From: Cymodocea nodosa
Lineage: Eukaryota; Streptophyta; Magnoliopsida; Alismatales; Cymodoceaceae
Reading direction: 5' to 3'
Assembly (NCBI GenBank): GCA_036874045.1
Contig: JAZBRI010000004.1
Span: 5,766,001 to 5,830,000, forward strand
DNA length: 64,000 nt
The translations under genes and the position numbers were made by a program. The notes under the pieces are model-generated. The model was not told the origin of the DNA and searched no databases. It saw only the letters and a program-made list of their open reading frames with translations. Shown in pieces: positions 1-13,700 of this stretch. Every line of letters starts with the position of its first letter. Positions within the stretch are counted from its first letter, which is position 1.

Positions 1-2500
1 TTGTGTGGTTCACCTCCATCGTTGTTGTAGGAAGTGTCAGGCATGGTGGAAAATCGTGAACAAGAGTTTCCTTAGATTAGCTGTGATACCATCTTTATGA
101 TCAAAGAATCTCAATTATTCATGGGCTGGGTCTACCTAGGATTGTTTATATTGAGTACATGGAAAAAATCACATTTGGGTGTAAAAATTTCATAGAGGCC
201 CAATAAAAACATCAATTCAAACTATATTTAATGTACATGAAAATTACAATTGAATTCAAGAATAAATACAATTCATGGATCTAATTTTAATATATCCAGA
301 GTTGAGAGTGCATTTTGAACACATCTCCAAAGAAGGATCTTAACCTTCGGTGGAATGCCATTCTCCCTTCAAAATCTTTTGAAGGGAATATCTTTTTGGT
401 AGCTCCCATCTTGGAGGTGCTTTCAAATCTTCATCTATTCCATAGATAGTATAATCTGTCTTTGTGCTGACTTACTACTCTTACAAATAATCGTACTGCA
501 CTCCAAGCTTGATTGTTCTAATGGTGTCCACAATATAGCAGGCTAAATGGATGCGGATCTACATACCAATCTATAAATTCTTATTATCTATGATACTTAT
601 ATCTCCTATATTTATTTCTAATAAACTCTAAACCAAGTGAATCTATAAAAATCCATGCTTCATTTTTTTACCATAAATTTTCAATTTTGATTTTCTCTTG
701 TCGAATAATATGAAATTACTGCTCTTATGCTCGTCTCCACATAATGCACTTCATATTTTTCATCATGTAAAAATTTTGCACTAGAAATAAGTCAGTTCTT
801 GAAATTATTGATCGTTATATGATATGTTGAAAATTTGAAGGTTATTCATTAATAATATGACATCATTGATCTTTCTATTATATATTGAAATTTTGAAGGT
901 CAAAATATTCACTAATAATGTGACATCACCTTGATAGATTAATGGCTTTTGAAGATCCTGGTTGATGTGTTGAAGTTGCAGAATATGTTAACGTGGATTA
1001 AGCAAGGTAATCCTTCATGCGATGCTATTCTGTGGGTTTTGAGGTTACAGAAATTTTGGTGACATCTGAATGAATGTCGATTCTTACAGGGAGCAATACT
1101 TCCTATGTTTGATTTGTTAATATCTTAGAAGGAATGATGCTTTTTCTGGTGGTCTTCATTCCAAATCACATGTTTTTAGTGGGTGTTTTGTTTCATTTTG
1201 TGATTTGTCCCTCTCTCATCAAGGAGGAAACGCAATATCTGGAGGAGTTGGATAATTAGGAGGAAAAACGAAGACGTTGCCTTCTACTGATTTATTTGTT
1301 CATTTTTTCCCATCAAGGAGAGTTCAAAAATTGAGTTGTATGATTTTGTGGTACTTGTTTCTTGGGTTGTGATGTAAATGTTCCTGGGTTCTTTATTTTT
1401 TGCCATCTGATGTAATAGCATTCTCAGTTTCTCTTCTACATACTGTATACATGAAACATTGTTGTGTAAAACATTGTGATTGATATTGGGCTTTGATTTT
1501 CCTCAAAACATTTATTTTCCTGTTCTACCGGGATGGAATGAGAAATAGTAGCGTGGATGGAAATGGAAAATGAGGCTCGACATTTTTCTCAATTTGAGAA
1601 AAAATTGGTACACTACATTATTGCATTATACATGTTTAAGATTTAGGATTATAAAATAAAATAGCAAATAAAATTTCCTATTGCTTTGTATATATTATTT
1701 GCAAAATAAATTCTCAAATGTAATTGGTTGCTAGATTGCCAAAGCGTAACTTAGTTGCCTAGCTCTCTAGCACCACATGTACTTTTAGATTCGTTGTTAC
1801 TAATGGTAGAAACTTGAAACTTGAAAAGTGTAAACGATTTTTTGAAGGTGAAGATTTAAGCTTTTAGCATGACCCATCTCTCCTCTTATGTTATGAAGCT
1901 TTGAAAAGGGCATTTCAATTCATGCCGATCGACATATTTTTAACCCTGTCGGTGCTTTTCTACACACGGATGAGATTCACCACCTAAGAGGAATTCTCAC
2001 GTTCCACTCTCTTGTACTATCTTCAAAAAATTAGTAACAAGTAAAAAGATTTATTATATATTAACTTTAATCCTATTCCTACATCTTTCACATAGGGCTT
2101 TCTACATTCTCTTTCAATTATAGTTTATTTTAAATTTATAAATACTTTATAGGTGGATGTGAATTTACTTTGATATCATGTAAAATAATTTATTTTAAAA
2201 TTAATGTAGAATAATAATAGTAAAATAATTAACACAGACCCTGTTCCAACGAGTGAAACCAGACAGTAGATTTGGTTATCTACTTTACCGGGAAAGAAAA
2301 AATCTTTATTTGGAGCATTACCATTATCCAAAAAAAATTCCCAAAGAATCATATCAACTGTGTCATCGTCGTTACGTCCGACGTGGGAATGGAAGGGTGG
2401 CCGGGGAATCACGAGTCCCAGCCGCCGATCGACATGCATCCACGTCACTCAACTGAAACTCATGGTCAACCTGCCGCATACGTACGGACCGGCCCCGTGC
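1..2500. other. AT-rich intergenic sequence
   Basis: I see no exon series with coherent coding potential here. A degenerate tandem duplication of about 60 bp lies at 806-926: both halves run from an ATTGATC start through a TTGAAGGT core to a TATGACATC/TGTGACATC end. Part of 2046-2200 resembles 47526-47700 and is listed separately. The stretch may hold the 3' end of a gene lying to the left, but nothing proves it. Confidence 0.5.
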
Positions 2501-2514
2501 ATATGAACTCTTCC

Positions 2515-2542
2515 TATAAATACCAGGTGCATTCTATAAATA
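2515..2542 (+). promoter_or_regulatory. possible core promoter with two TATA boxes
   Basis: TATAAATA occurs at 2515-2522 and again at 2535-2542. The GC-richer sequence just upstream (about 2390-2510) holds a CATGCATC RY-like motif, a CGTCAC motif and a GGTCAA W-box-like core. The first well-placed ATG downstream (2606, context ACCATGG) opens only 23 codons, ending in TGA at 2677, or it could be a short first exon with a GGTAGT donor at about 2666. I could not find a convincing second exon. Promoter identity is inferred from motifs only. Confidence 0.3.
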
Positions 2543-3907
2543 AAAAAAACCAAAGCCATGAGAAGTTGAGAACCAACCACTGCCTATTTACTTTCGCACA
2601 GAACCATGGGAAGACCTTGGGGAACTAGTGTTCATATTGTCACTAATGATCCCCCCCAAGCAGACGGTAGTTATTGATACTCTTTAATTTTCTTTCTTTT
2701 CATCAAATACTTTTGTTGCGCCATCATATGTAGTAGTCTATAAGAGTCCACAGCTTCTACCCTTATTTTTATGCATGAGTCAATCAGATGATGGATATAG
2801 GACCCGAGAAATCTGCTAGAATCACTAAAAACCCACTCCAATCCGTGCAATAATAAAAAGCAGCAAAATCAATTTGCCATAAAATATTTGATAATAATTA
2901 ATTTTATTTTGACTCATATAATAGGTGTATGCAGATGATGATGGTGTTAGTTGGGATTTATACGTTTTTTCTCTCTTCTGTAGGATTGTCCAAGACTGAA
3001 GAAGGGAAAAGAGTTTGATTGGAATTACTCATTTGAGCAGGAAAGTTTGAGTTCCTTGGGGAAACAAGTGGCTAAGGAGATTCTAACTTGACCAATGTCA
3101 TAAGTCTAAAATGTTGGTAATGGGAAGTTTTCAATTAAATCATCTCAGTAGGATTATTTCAGATATAAGATATAAGTCATAGATATAGACAAGTATAACA
3201 GTAAAAAAAGTCTCGATTGAACAAAATCATAGTTAGTGAGGGTGGTGGTCAACTTGAGAGAGAGCATTGTCTTGATAAGTTTTTTAGCCCATATAATGAT
3301 CATTGTTGGTTTGCAAACCATGGGAGGAGAGGGTAGCTATTTGAGGTACAACACGTGTTAATTTCTCTCAAGGCCCAGGGGAGCTATGTGCTTTAGTTGA
3401 TTTCTCTCAACACGTGTTAATGATTATAGATTTTGGTGTGTTAGTTTGCTTTCGTGACATGAGCAACCAAAACAGTCAGACAAAAATAAAATACAAACCA
3501 CCCCCGTTTGCTTTCTTCTGAAACTATTGTCTAACATTATCAGACCAAATAATTTCAAAAAATCCAACTCATGGTTGATTTTTTTCTTCTTTCTTATATT
3601 TCCTTTTCTAATGTTCTTTTTAAAGTACAAGGCTTATTACCATCATTCTTTATCTACAATCCATCATATTATACCCTTCGTTTCCTGACTCGAAATTTTT
3701 ATCTGAGCTAATAGACAAGACCGCAGTTACACATGCTGATGTACACAAGCATATGCAAGCAATTCTCAGCAGCAGGATCCAGTGCACAAATCTCGTCTGC
3801 CCGACAACAGAATCCGAGTTGCTATGACTACGATGAGATGATATAGATGCTTTTGTAAATAAGAAATGGTATCGGATTTTTTCTCGGGAAAAGGAAAGCG
3901 TGCTTAC

Positions 3908-4428
3908 CTCGGAGCAACAGACCACAACTTGTGCCTTTGTGACAAACACAACTCTGGGCGTCTCCATCCGTACAGGTCAATGGTGTGAACTCCTGCCTTC
4001 CTGAAGCACCCAAGGAGAACTGCACTGCAGGCAGAAACTATAAAATTTCCCATCAACTCCGTAAACAAGTTATTAGAAAATGACAAATCTCCCTTCTATA
4101 ATAAATTCATGACCATAATACGTTGAACAAAAACAATAACATTTTTCCATGATTCATTAAAGAAAAGCACCAGATAGGGTAGAGGAATTCATGGCCAAAT
4201 TGGCAGCAAACACATACTTGCAAGCCTTCTCGATGCTTCTTCATCAATGTCAGCGCAGAAACCAAAATGCGTCCGCCACAGCACGTCGTAGATGCACACT
4301 CCACCTCCTTCACACTCTCATCGAAATGAGAAAATTGGATCTTCTTTGTGTTTTATGGAATGAACTGCTACAACATCTTACTTGGAAGGCACACCAGTGA
4401 CACCACCGCGAGGCCTCTCCATGATCAT
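3908..4428 (-). CDS. doubtful spliced gene, unidentified
   Basis: Three short open segments on the minus strand are bordered by plausible splice sites: 4382-4428 (ATG at 4428, donor GTAAGA), a segment ending at 4218 (donor GTATGT) and 3908-4024 (acceptor CTGCAG, donor GTAAGC). The last encodes the peptide AGVHTIDLYGWRRPEL in the frame that joins the preceding segment. I do not recognise the family, and the junction from the first to the second segment does not keep one clean frame. The putative start lies about 360 bp from the diflavin reductase start on the opposite strand, so a shared bidirectional promoter is possible. It may also be non-coding antisense or a decayed gene. Confidence 0.22.
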
Positions 4429-4787
4429 CGTCAATTTCGAACAGCTACAGACGGACGACGAGATGTTCCGATTGGCCGGGAGCGGAGGTGGAAAACGGAG
4501 ATTCGAGGAGGTGTGCCCGATCCTCTGGTTGTCAGAGGAATCGGCGAGGCAAGGCTGGTGGGAACAATGGGCTACTTGACGATGGGAGGCGCCGCTACCG
4601 GTGGATTAGGGTCGTTTCCATGGCGTATGCGGAATTTTTGACGGATTCGGATCCGAGACATAAATGGATGCTCTTTGATCCGGGAAAATATCAGCTTTGA
4701 CCATGGAGAGAGAGAGAGAGAAAGTTTTGCGACGCAGGCATGAAAAATGAGCCGGAGAACGCGTACGGGGCGGTGGTGACTGCGGCG

Positions 4788-7700
4788 ATGGGACGGGAGA
4801 GGCTACTCGTTCTTTATGCCTCGCAGACAGGGAATGCGATGGATGCAGCGGAGCGCGTTGGCAGGGAGGCGGAGCGCAGGGGGTGTCCTTCTGTCGTCGT
4901 TCAATCCATGGACGCATATGATGCGGTGAGTGCTTGTTGGATTTCCATTTTTCATGAAGCATAGAGTACTTGAAAATTTCTTTGGATCGTAAATGTTGGA
5001 TAGTGTATTGGACTGGAGTAAATTGAGATGTTTGAAAGTTGTTGCGTTTTTTATTTTCGGAGATTAAAATGGTTCTCTGGTCCGTAAACGTTGAATCATG
5101 TATTGGACTAGAGTAAGGAGGTGACCAATGGCCATGATATAGACATGTAGTGTTTTATGGAGCTGCTAGAATGCATTTTCCAATAACCAACACCTAGAAT
5201 GTAGAAATTCTTAACTACCACGCTAGTCCAATTCTTATATCGTGCTCAACTTTTATTATGCAAGTAAAATGCAAATGAAATATTCCATACGAATAACACA
5301 TTCTCTCTCACATGTTTTTTTTTCTTTTTCCAACTTCTCTTCCTCATTTATCTCTCCCTCATATGTTATTCCTCACCTCCAATCTTTCTTTCTTTCACGT
5401 TTTCCTCGCCTTTTCTACCTTTAATCCTAAATAGAATTTATTAAATTTAGATAGGTAAATGTGAAATTTTTGAACCAAATATCAATGTAGTCTATCTCTC
5501 CTGTCTCTTCTTCCCTTGATAATAAGTATAGATGTGACAGATAACATCTCCATGGCACTAAGTAAAATGTTGTAAAAAATGGTTGGCATGTGCATGAGCG
5601 GCAAAATCTTCAGAAAGTATCTGGATGGGATGCAGTATCATTTTTTTGAAAGGTCAGTATCATGTTAACTATGCAATCACTAGAGTCACCATTTGGGAGA
5701 TGTCTTGAATCTTGTCGCATTTGTTTGTCCCTATTTATTTATTTATAGGCTTCATTTGGTTCAAACTATGGTGGGATTATGAGATCTATGACATAAAATA
5801 CTTTGGACATGATAGATTATGCAGTTACACACTGGTCATGTGTCTTGCAGCCCGTAATCTCAATAATTAGACATCAATTTTATTATATGATTGTGGGTTG
5901 GATTATGAAATTTGGTTCCCATCTTGTCCTTTGTCCAGATTATGACAAATTATTAGTGCCATGGGCATTTTAATGAAATTCACATTGGCTGTCCATGATT
6001 TAATGTGCATAATCCTAACTAAACAAGATAGTGTTCTAGATCCACACACTCCCATACTCTCCACCATATTATTATTATAAAGGTGATCTCAATCACTTTC
6101 TTGTCCATTTACCTAACTATTTAACTATTTGCATAGTGCATACCCTATATTATGGTTAGGAACTTCGGATTAAGTGTATTTTGAATTCTGTTTATATTAG
6201 TCTTTCTCCAAATAATGAAGAGTGATTTGCTGCTCTCCGTAGAAGCTTATTGGACAAACTGTGTAAACCTGTGCTTGTGTATGTGGTGGATGTCATGATT
6301 GATTTTCTACAATAATATCCATAACAAAAACTATGAGATGAAAGATAGTAGACCATACCTACATTTGAAAGGAAAAGTATTTTATGCAATGTGGGATCAA
6401 TATGCCTTGCACCACAAATAAGCTTTTATGATTTCCATTCAGATGTGCTAACAATATGTTGGAGTAGGCATGCAAATTGCTTGTCTTGTTGTAATGGTAA
6501 ATTTAGTGGCGATCATTACTCACTGGAAACCAAGCAGTTATTTAGGTCATGACATGTCATTGCTCAGTATTTCTGTTCAAGCCTTTTGAGCACCACCAAG
6601 GGATAAATAGACCTTAAATAATAAATTTTGAATAGATCATCTAATTATTCATTTTAAAGAAAGGTCTAGAGAATTACTAATCATAGAAAATTTTAAAGTC
6701 ATCTATCAGTTTCCCACCCATACTAAAACGAATCTCAATGTTCTGAACCTTGATTGTTTATTTCTGTCTTTGGGTTATGGACATCAATGGTAATCTATTG
6801 ATACAGATCAAGCTTGTCACATGGTTCATACTTCATACTAACTTTATTTGTCCGGTGTAGTACGTACATGAGAATTTTAAGAGCCATCTGATTAGGCTCA
6901 AGGTGCCATCACAACTGCACCTACATGGCTTTTGTTATGCCACTACTTTCTCTCATGTAATGTTTATGAGGCTTTTTTATACCATCATGATTGAGATTTT
7001 TCCTTGGTCAATAGCTTACTCTGATGTTCTAATGAAGATTTAATTAAGCTCCTGACTTTGACAGAGTTTTCTACAAAATGAGCATACTGTTATTTTTGTT
7101 GTCTCAACTACAGGCCAAGGTGATATACCAGATTCCATGAAGGTTGGTTTTAATTGTAGTTTTGGAAATTTTGAGGATTATTGTGGTTGCCATAGTGATT
7201 TAACATTGGATATCCATGCTGAAATAGGTATTTTGGAGGTTTCTTCTGCAGCGTAATCTTAGCCATGATTGGCTGGCAGCTGTTCAATATGCTGTGTTTG
7301 GACTTGGTGATTCTGGATATCAGAAATATAATGTAATTTCTCTTGTTTTTTTAAAGTTAGAACAATGATGGTTTTCACATTCTGTGAATGTATGCTGTTT
7401 ACCTATTTTCATCTTATTCCAGAATTTATCCTTCATAACAAAGAATTTTGTTTTATGTGCTTAATAAAGCTATCAATTCTATTTTTTTACTGATTAGTTA
7501 TCCATTGCCCACCTTGTCTAAGATGATATGGATAAAGAAAATATTTACTTGATGAGTTGGATATGAGTAAAAAGATTTACCAGAGTATTTTTATGGGTAT
7601 CAATAATGTTTTATGTTACCCATTGTATCTTCTTTGCCACTTAAATTGTAGTGTATATTGAATATTAAATTATAACTTCATGGAATTTTGAATGTTTCAT

Positions 7701-10700
7701 CAAGTTCATGTTTTAGAAATTGAATTTGTGATATACTCTAAATGTTTCTTATTAAATGTTATTGCATTAGTTTGTAATGTATATTTAGTTACCATTTATG
7801 TGATGTTTGCAAATTGTAAGTAGTGTTTTTTGAAATAAATTACCAACCTATCTCTTATGATCTCCTATTATACATTTATTTTCACAGGAAAGAAACAGAA
7901 ATGAGGAAGAGTTAATAGTTATTTGTAATGGATAATAAAAGGACATAAGTAAATATGTTAAGCACTATCTTACTTATACGCTATCTTGGCAGGCTTAGGT
8001 TTTCATATTATGAAATATGAACAACTAGTGGTCCTAGAGGGTGAATAAAAACTTCAAGCATGCAGTATTTTGGTGCCTCTTTGATACTTTCACCATAAAA
8101 GTTGCAAGTTATTTGCAGAATTGAATGAATTCTAGCAGTTTTTTCTGTGCTAAGTCCAAAAGAATAGAGTTGGTGATAAAGTTTCATATTACCTACCAAA
8201 AAATGCACAAATATAGAGCTGCCACATCACCTAAAAAGGTAATCACTAAGAAAATATGAGATTAGAATTTTTGGTTGCATCATTCTCCATGTAGACAATG
8301 TATTAAAAAAAACAAGGTTCACTAGTTGGGTAATCTATATTCTAAGTGCAAACAAAAATGTTTAATGTTGGCATCAAGTATCTCTCTGTTGCATGACAGT
8401 TCTAAATTTGCAATCTATTTCCATATTGTATGTCCCAATATATATTTATGTATGATTGATTGTTGCAGTTTAAGATTGCTAGCTTCATTACTTTATCCTC
8501 AGTGTGAATATGAGAATTGGTAGATGTGCCTGTCTCTAAAAATTCATATATCAATATCATGTATGTCTATCCGATATGGCCAGCAATCAACATTTCTGAC
8601 CTCAATTTCACTGATTTCCTTAAGTCACTAATCAAACACCCAGGGTATCAACCGTTTAATATTCAGCAGCAGCTCAAGCTTAAGATCCATGCCATGTTCT
8701 GATCTCTTTGGTTATCAATTAAGAAGATTATTTTTTGAAACAAAAAATCTATGATCCAGTCATTTTGCATTAGATTTTTCTTTAGGGAATGGGTGAGGCT
8801 CTCCTGTAATCTTATTTTATATGTTCACCATTTAATATCATGCATCTGATACTTGTCAGAGTTATTTTATTTTCTTTTGGTTTATACTTATTTGATTAAT
8901 GAGAATCATCCTATCCACCTCTCAAAAAAATGTGTACCTTTAGGCTCCTCAAAAACATCATGTGCCTCGGTCTCTCCAATCTGTGGTCCAAGGTGCTATT
9001 CTATTCAATATGGACAATGAGTTTATAATTGATAATTTTTCTTTTATCTTTTTCTCTAAAAGGCATGTACATGTAATTAATAAATGAATATGCTGCCTTT
9101 ATATCAATCCATGAGCTTTCAGAACTGAACTTCTTCAAATGTGTAATCTATGTTATGTGAATCATTTGTTTTTATTACAGTTTGCTGCAAAGAAACTGGA
9201 TAAAAGGCTTCTGAATATTGGAGGAAAGCCACTAATTGACAGAGGTCTCGGAGATGATCAGCACCCATCTGGGTACATCTAGAATTCTTCCACCATTTTT
9301 TCAGTTATTGATTGGTTTTTTCCCAAAAAATGGCAACCATGAACTCTTTATGTCAATCCTTCACACATTTTTGGATGGACTTTTTTAATATTTAATCTTC
9401 AGATAGAGTCTGCTACTGAACTAATATTTTGTCATAAAGCTGTGGCACGTATCCGTGATTTTAGCAGCTGAAGACGTGAAAGAAATCATTTGATAGGTAG
9501 TTCTTGGATTTTTATACTTTGCATCTTTTTCCTGAAATCCAGTTACAAGGTTGGGATGAACTTTTTAATACTCTTCATTTCACCAACAACTTTCTTTATC
9601 AAATGGAGCTATCTTCCAAGACTCTTTAAAAATTTCCTTACCAATTTTTTAATATAAGTAGTTATTCTTTTGAAAGTTTATTTACTTCTCTATTTAGCTC
9701 CCATATTCCTTCTTTTAGGAAGTTATCCCTAAATGTCATTTTCTTTTCTCCTTTTAGATTCCACCACCTAATTTTTAGGTTTTTTATGTATATTAGTCTC
9801 CTTCCTAATTTTGACACTAACATCTAACACTAATAGCATATGTTGTGTAGAAGTGTCAAATGAGTTGGGCCGTTGCGGACCGGTCAAAAATCAAGTTTGG
9901 TTGAACCTATCAATTTTAATTTTTTTGATTCACAAGTTGACCCAACCTAGCTTGAGCCAACCACGGGCCATCATGGGTTGACCCATTGGTTGGTGCAACA
10001 TTTGATTGAATGTTAATAGTTTAATAACATTCATAAAAAACAAATGTTTAATAAATGAACATTCAAAAATGTTCGTTTATATAATATTTAAATAAAAAAA
10101 TTATTTATTGTATAATATAAATAATGTTATTAAATTTTGTTTATTTCAAATATAATATTCCAACATTATAATAACAAAATATTATAACAATATAATATTA
10201 TATTATATAAAAATTTAATATGCTTATTTTTTATTAAAAAATTATAAATGTCTAGTTGCCACTGAACATTTATAAATGACTAGTGGCAACACAATCAGAC
10301 ATTTAAATGTTTGATCTTAGACATTTAAATGTTCAATTGTGAGCCACCTATGTGTGGCCTGTGTAGCCTAGGCCTAGCTCATACAAGTTGAGCTGAGTTG
10401 GTATTTGCAAAAATTTTATTTTTGTTTTTACAAGTTGGCCCAGCCCTCCGTACAGGCCATCTGTCTTTGAGTTGGCCCAACTCATTGACATGTTTAATGT
10501 TGTGTCATTAAATTTTCTCTCAAAATGTCCTTATAATCTTTGAATGTTCTTTGATTTATTTTTCTAGTAAGTAAAAAAATCTATTTTACTAACATTTGAA
10601 CCACTTTTAAAAATAATTAAATGTTCATTTCTTTTCCTAAAGTGAGTATTTACTACTAAAAGGCTGCAAATTACACTAAATCTAAAATTGAGTTTCCTTA

Positions 10701-13700
10701 TTCATTGTTATTACCAAAATCAATTCCCTCATCGTATCTTTCATATCCTTTATTTTGCTCTCTTGCATGATCATTTAGTTCCCTCTAATATAAAACTTTT
10801 CATAAGTAGGTAAACCATAAACTCCCTCCCCTCCCCAACATTTCTTCTTTCATATCTTGAAGCCACCATCACCACCACAACAAGGCTGCCCATGGAAGTT
10901 CCTTGGTGGGGGATTTTGTTTATGACCGGAAGACATGAGGGTGAAATGGAAGAAGTGCATGAATTACAGTTAGTACAAAAGATGAGACAGAGATCTAAGT
11001 AGATGGATTACAGTTAGTATCACTTTTCAATGTTCTTTCCTCTGTTCAATAGAGAGATGGGTTCTTTAGACCATCTACTCTGATTTGGGAAGGATTTGCA
11101 AAATGGACTGACCTTTGTGGTCTGTTTGTTTGTGTTTCTACTTTCTATGCTAGATGCCAGAACTTTAGTAAAATTTTGTTGAATTTGCATATTTGCACTT
11201 GTTAAGAAACATATCTGGGTTTGTATGTGTTGGAATATTGTGAACCAAGAGGATTACATGCAAATAGTTCAAAATATTGCATATTTTTGCTCCATCAAGG
11301 AGCAATCTTAAAGAAAATCATGGTGATGACAAATATAGTATTGATTTGTTTTCTTTTTGTTGTACCTGAAGTCCAGTGTAACTCGTCAACAAGAGAATTG
11401 CATCTCTACAAATAATTGAGAATATTGCATTTTCATCTTCCATTGAGGAGCAATCCTAAAAGAAATCATGATAATGATGATATGTGTGGTATTGACAAGA
11501 ATCTTGGTGAAAGCAACGAAATTTTGCAATGATATGTTAATAGCAATAGTTCTTAAGAATTTATGAACATTCTTATATCTTAATGTAGTAGTATATCTTT
11601 ATGAGGTTTCACCACTTTGTGTATTTTGCTTGGTTCTTTGAACTTGAAATAATGTGTTTAGACTTATGGTTTTTATTGCTTTATTGTCATTTTTGTTCTT
11701 GCATGAGATGATGAAAATTTTATGACCAATTCTTTCCAATAGGTATGAAGGTTCTCTAGATCCATGGTTGTCATCCCTATGGAACATAATGCATCAAATA
11801 AGGCCTTCCATGTTACCAAGTGGTTCAGATGTTTTAGGTTCTCAAATGAGAACCTTAGATCCTCCTAAATATCAAATAATTTATCATTCTACTTATCAGG
11901 AGCAAAAGCTGTCATTATCCAAACCTGGTAAATATTCTTTCTTGGTTGGTATGAAGCTAGTGGAATTTTTTTTTTTCTGTGTTCTATACACGTAAACATC
12001 TACAATCTGTAGATTCAGCAAGATCCAAATGTTGGAAGCCGACATTAAATTTTTCATATCAATACAAATTTTGATTTTACTTATTGGCTTGATAGGTTTT
12101 AAGCTGCCAATTGAAACGGCTAGCACATTCTTATTAGTTTAATTTCATAAGTTTTTGCCTTCATGACATTTGCCTTTTAAAAACACATCTTTATTTTGTC
12201 CAATCCATTTTGCAAGGTTTGGTGGGATTATGTATCTATAGTTGCTTAGATGCACCAATATTTAAATATGGTTGAGGCAAATATAAATATGGACATTGTG
12301 TTTAAATTCTGCTACAAGCACACTCCATGTATATAGATAAGACTGGATGCAATCCCCAAACCATTTATCAATAGGACTATAGGAGTTGTATTGTCTTATT
12401 GCTAGGATATCTCTTTGTCTTGATATACAAAATACTCGTGTATTATTATCTAAAAGTTCATTAGCATCAATAGAAAATCTTAGATATGAAACACATTTAG
12501 TAAATTATATACCTGTTTCTCCTTTTCAGATTTAATAGATTCTCTGAAGCTAATTGAGAAGGCTCGATCCATGTCACCTGGGCAATTTCGCTATATTGAT
12601 GAGAGACCACAATATCTTTTAAGAATGGTATCATTTTGATGATTATCAGTTGTTTTGATGCATGTTCACAGTCCTAACTTCTAAAATGTTGTGCATTTGT
12701 TACTTAATAATCATGCCATCCTTGTTACCGATTTCTTGTATTTCCTGGCTTCCTTTTTTTCAGAGGCCTCCTCTCTCTTGGCCATGTCTACAACTTTGTT
12801 GACTGAACCTCCCGTCTTTTCTCAATTTAATAATATTTTTCCATTGCTAAAAATCATGGTGAATTTATCTACAAACCCATATTTGGCATTTTCTACTTAT
12901 GAAGGTGAACATATTTTCATTATCATAAGCCTTAATAATCTTGGCAAACTTATCTACTGACCCATATTTGGCATTAGCTACTTGTGAAGATGAATGCATT
13001 TTCATTGTCACAATTCACAAGCTCATGTGGAATCATGTAGTTGGCTGTCAAAAATCTGTTTCAAATAATGTATTCTTAATCTTTGAAAGTACTATCATCT
13101 TCATGTCATTCAATTTCATTTTCTGCTACAATGCCCTTCTTGATTGAAGAATTTCCTTGATGCAAAATCCAGTGATCGTCTCATTTTGTTGGCAAAGGCA
13201 ATGATGTTTCTCCATTGGTTTACATTTTCTCCGGCAATGCTAGATAGTTAATAGTAAGTGCCGCTAGTAGAAGATTACAATCCTCTGCCTAGCACGAGAC
13301 AAATCCTCTTTATACCTAGGATAAATAAGTTACTTATGTAAATAAGAAAAATATAGAAAGAATGAAAATAATAAATTGACTTTCTCTTCATGATATTTTC
13401 CTAGAAATTGAAAGTACATTGTCTTCTCTCTTGAAATGGGAGAATATTAAATAAAGTACTTTTTATTGATTTTTTGAGAACTACTTTTTTGGTTTGATGG
13501 GAATCAAGTGTTTTGTTGATTTGATAGGAACCAGGAAAAGGTGTGTGCACCAGTCTGATTTTTTCATCTGATTTTTTTCTTCATATTTAATCCTTTGTTA
13601 GATTCTTGGAGTTGGATATCCCCACAATTTTCTTTCATGTTCTTGGATATCAATTTATTTGCTTCAGTGTTGTTTCATGACAGCTATCATTTTATTGTTA

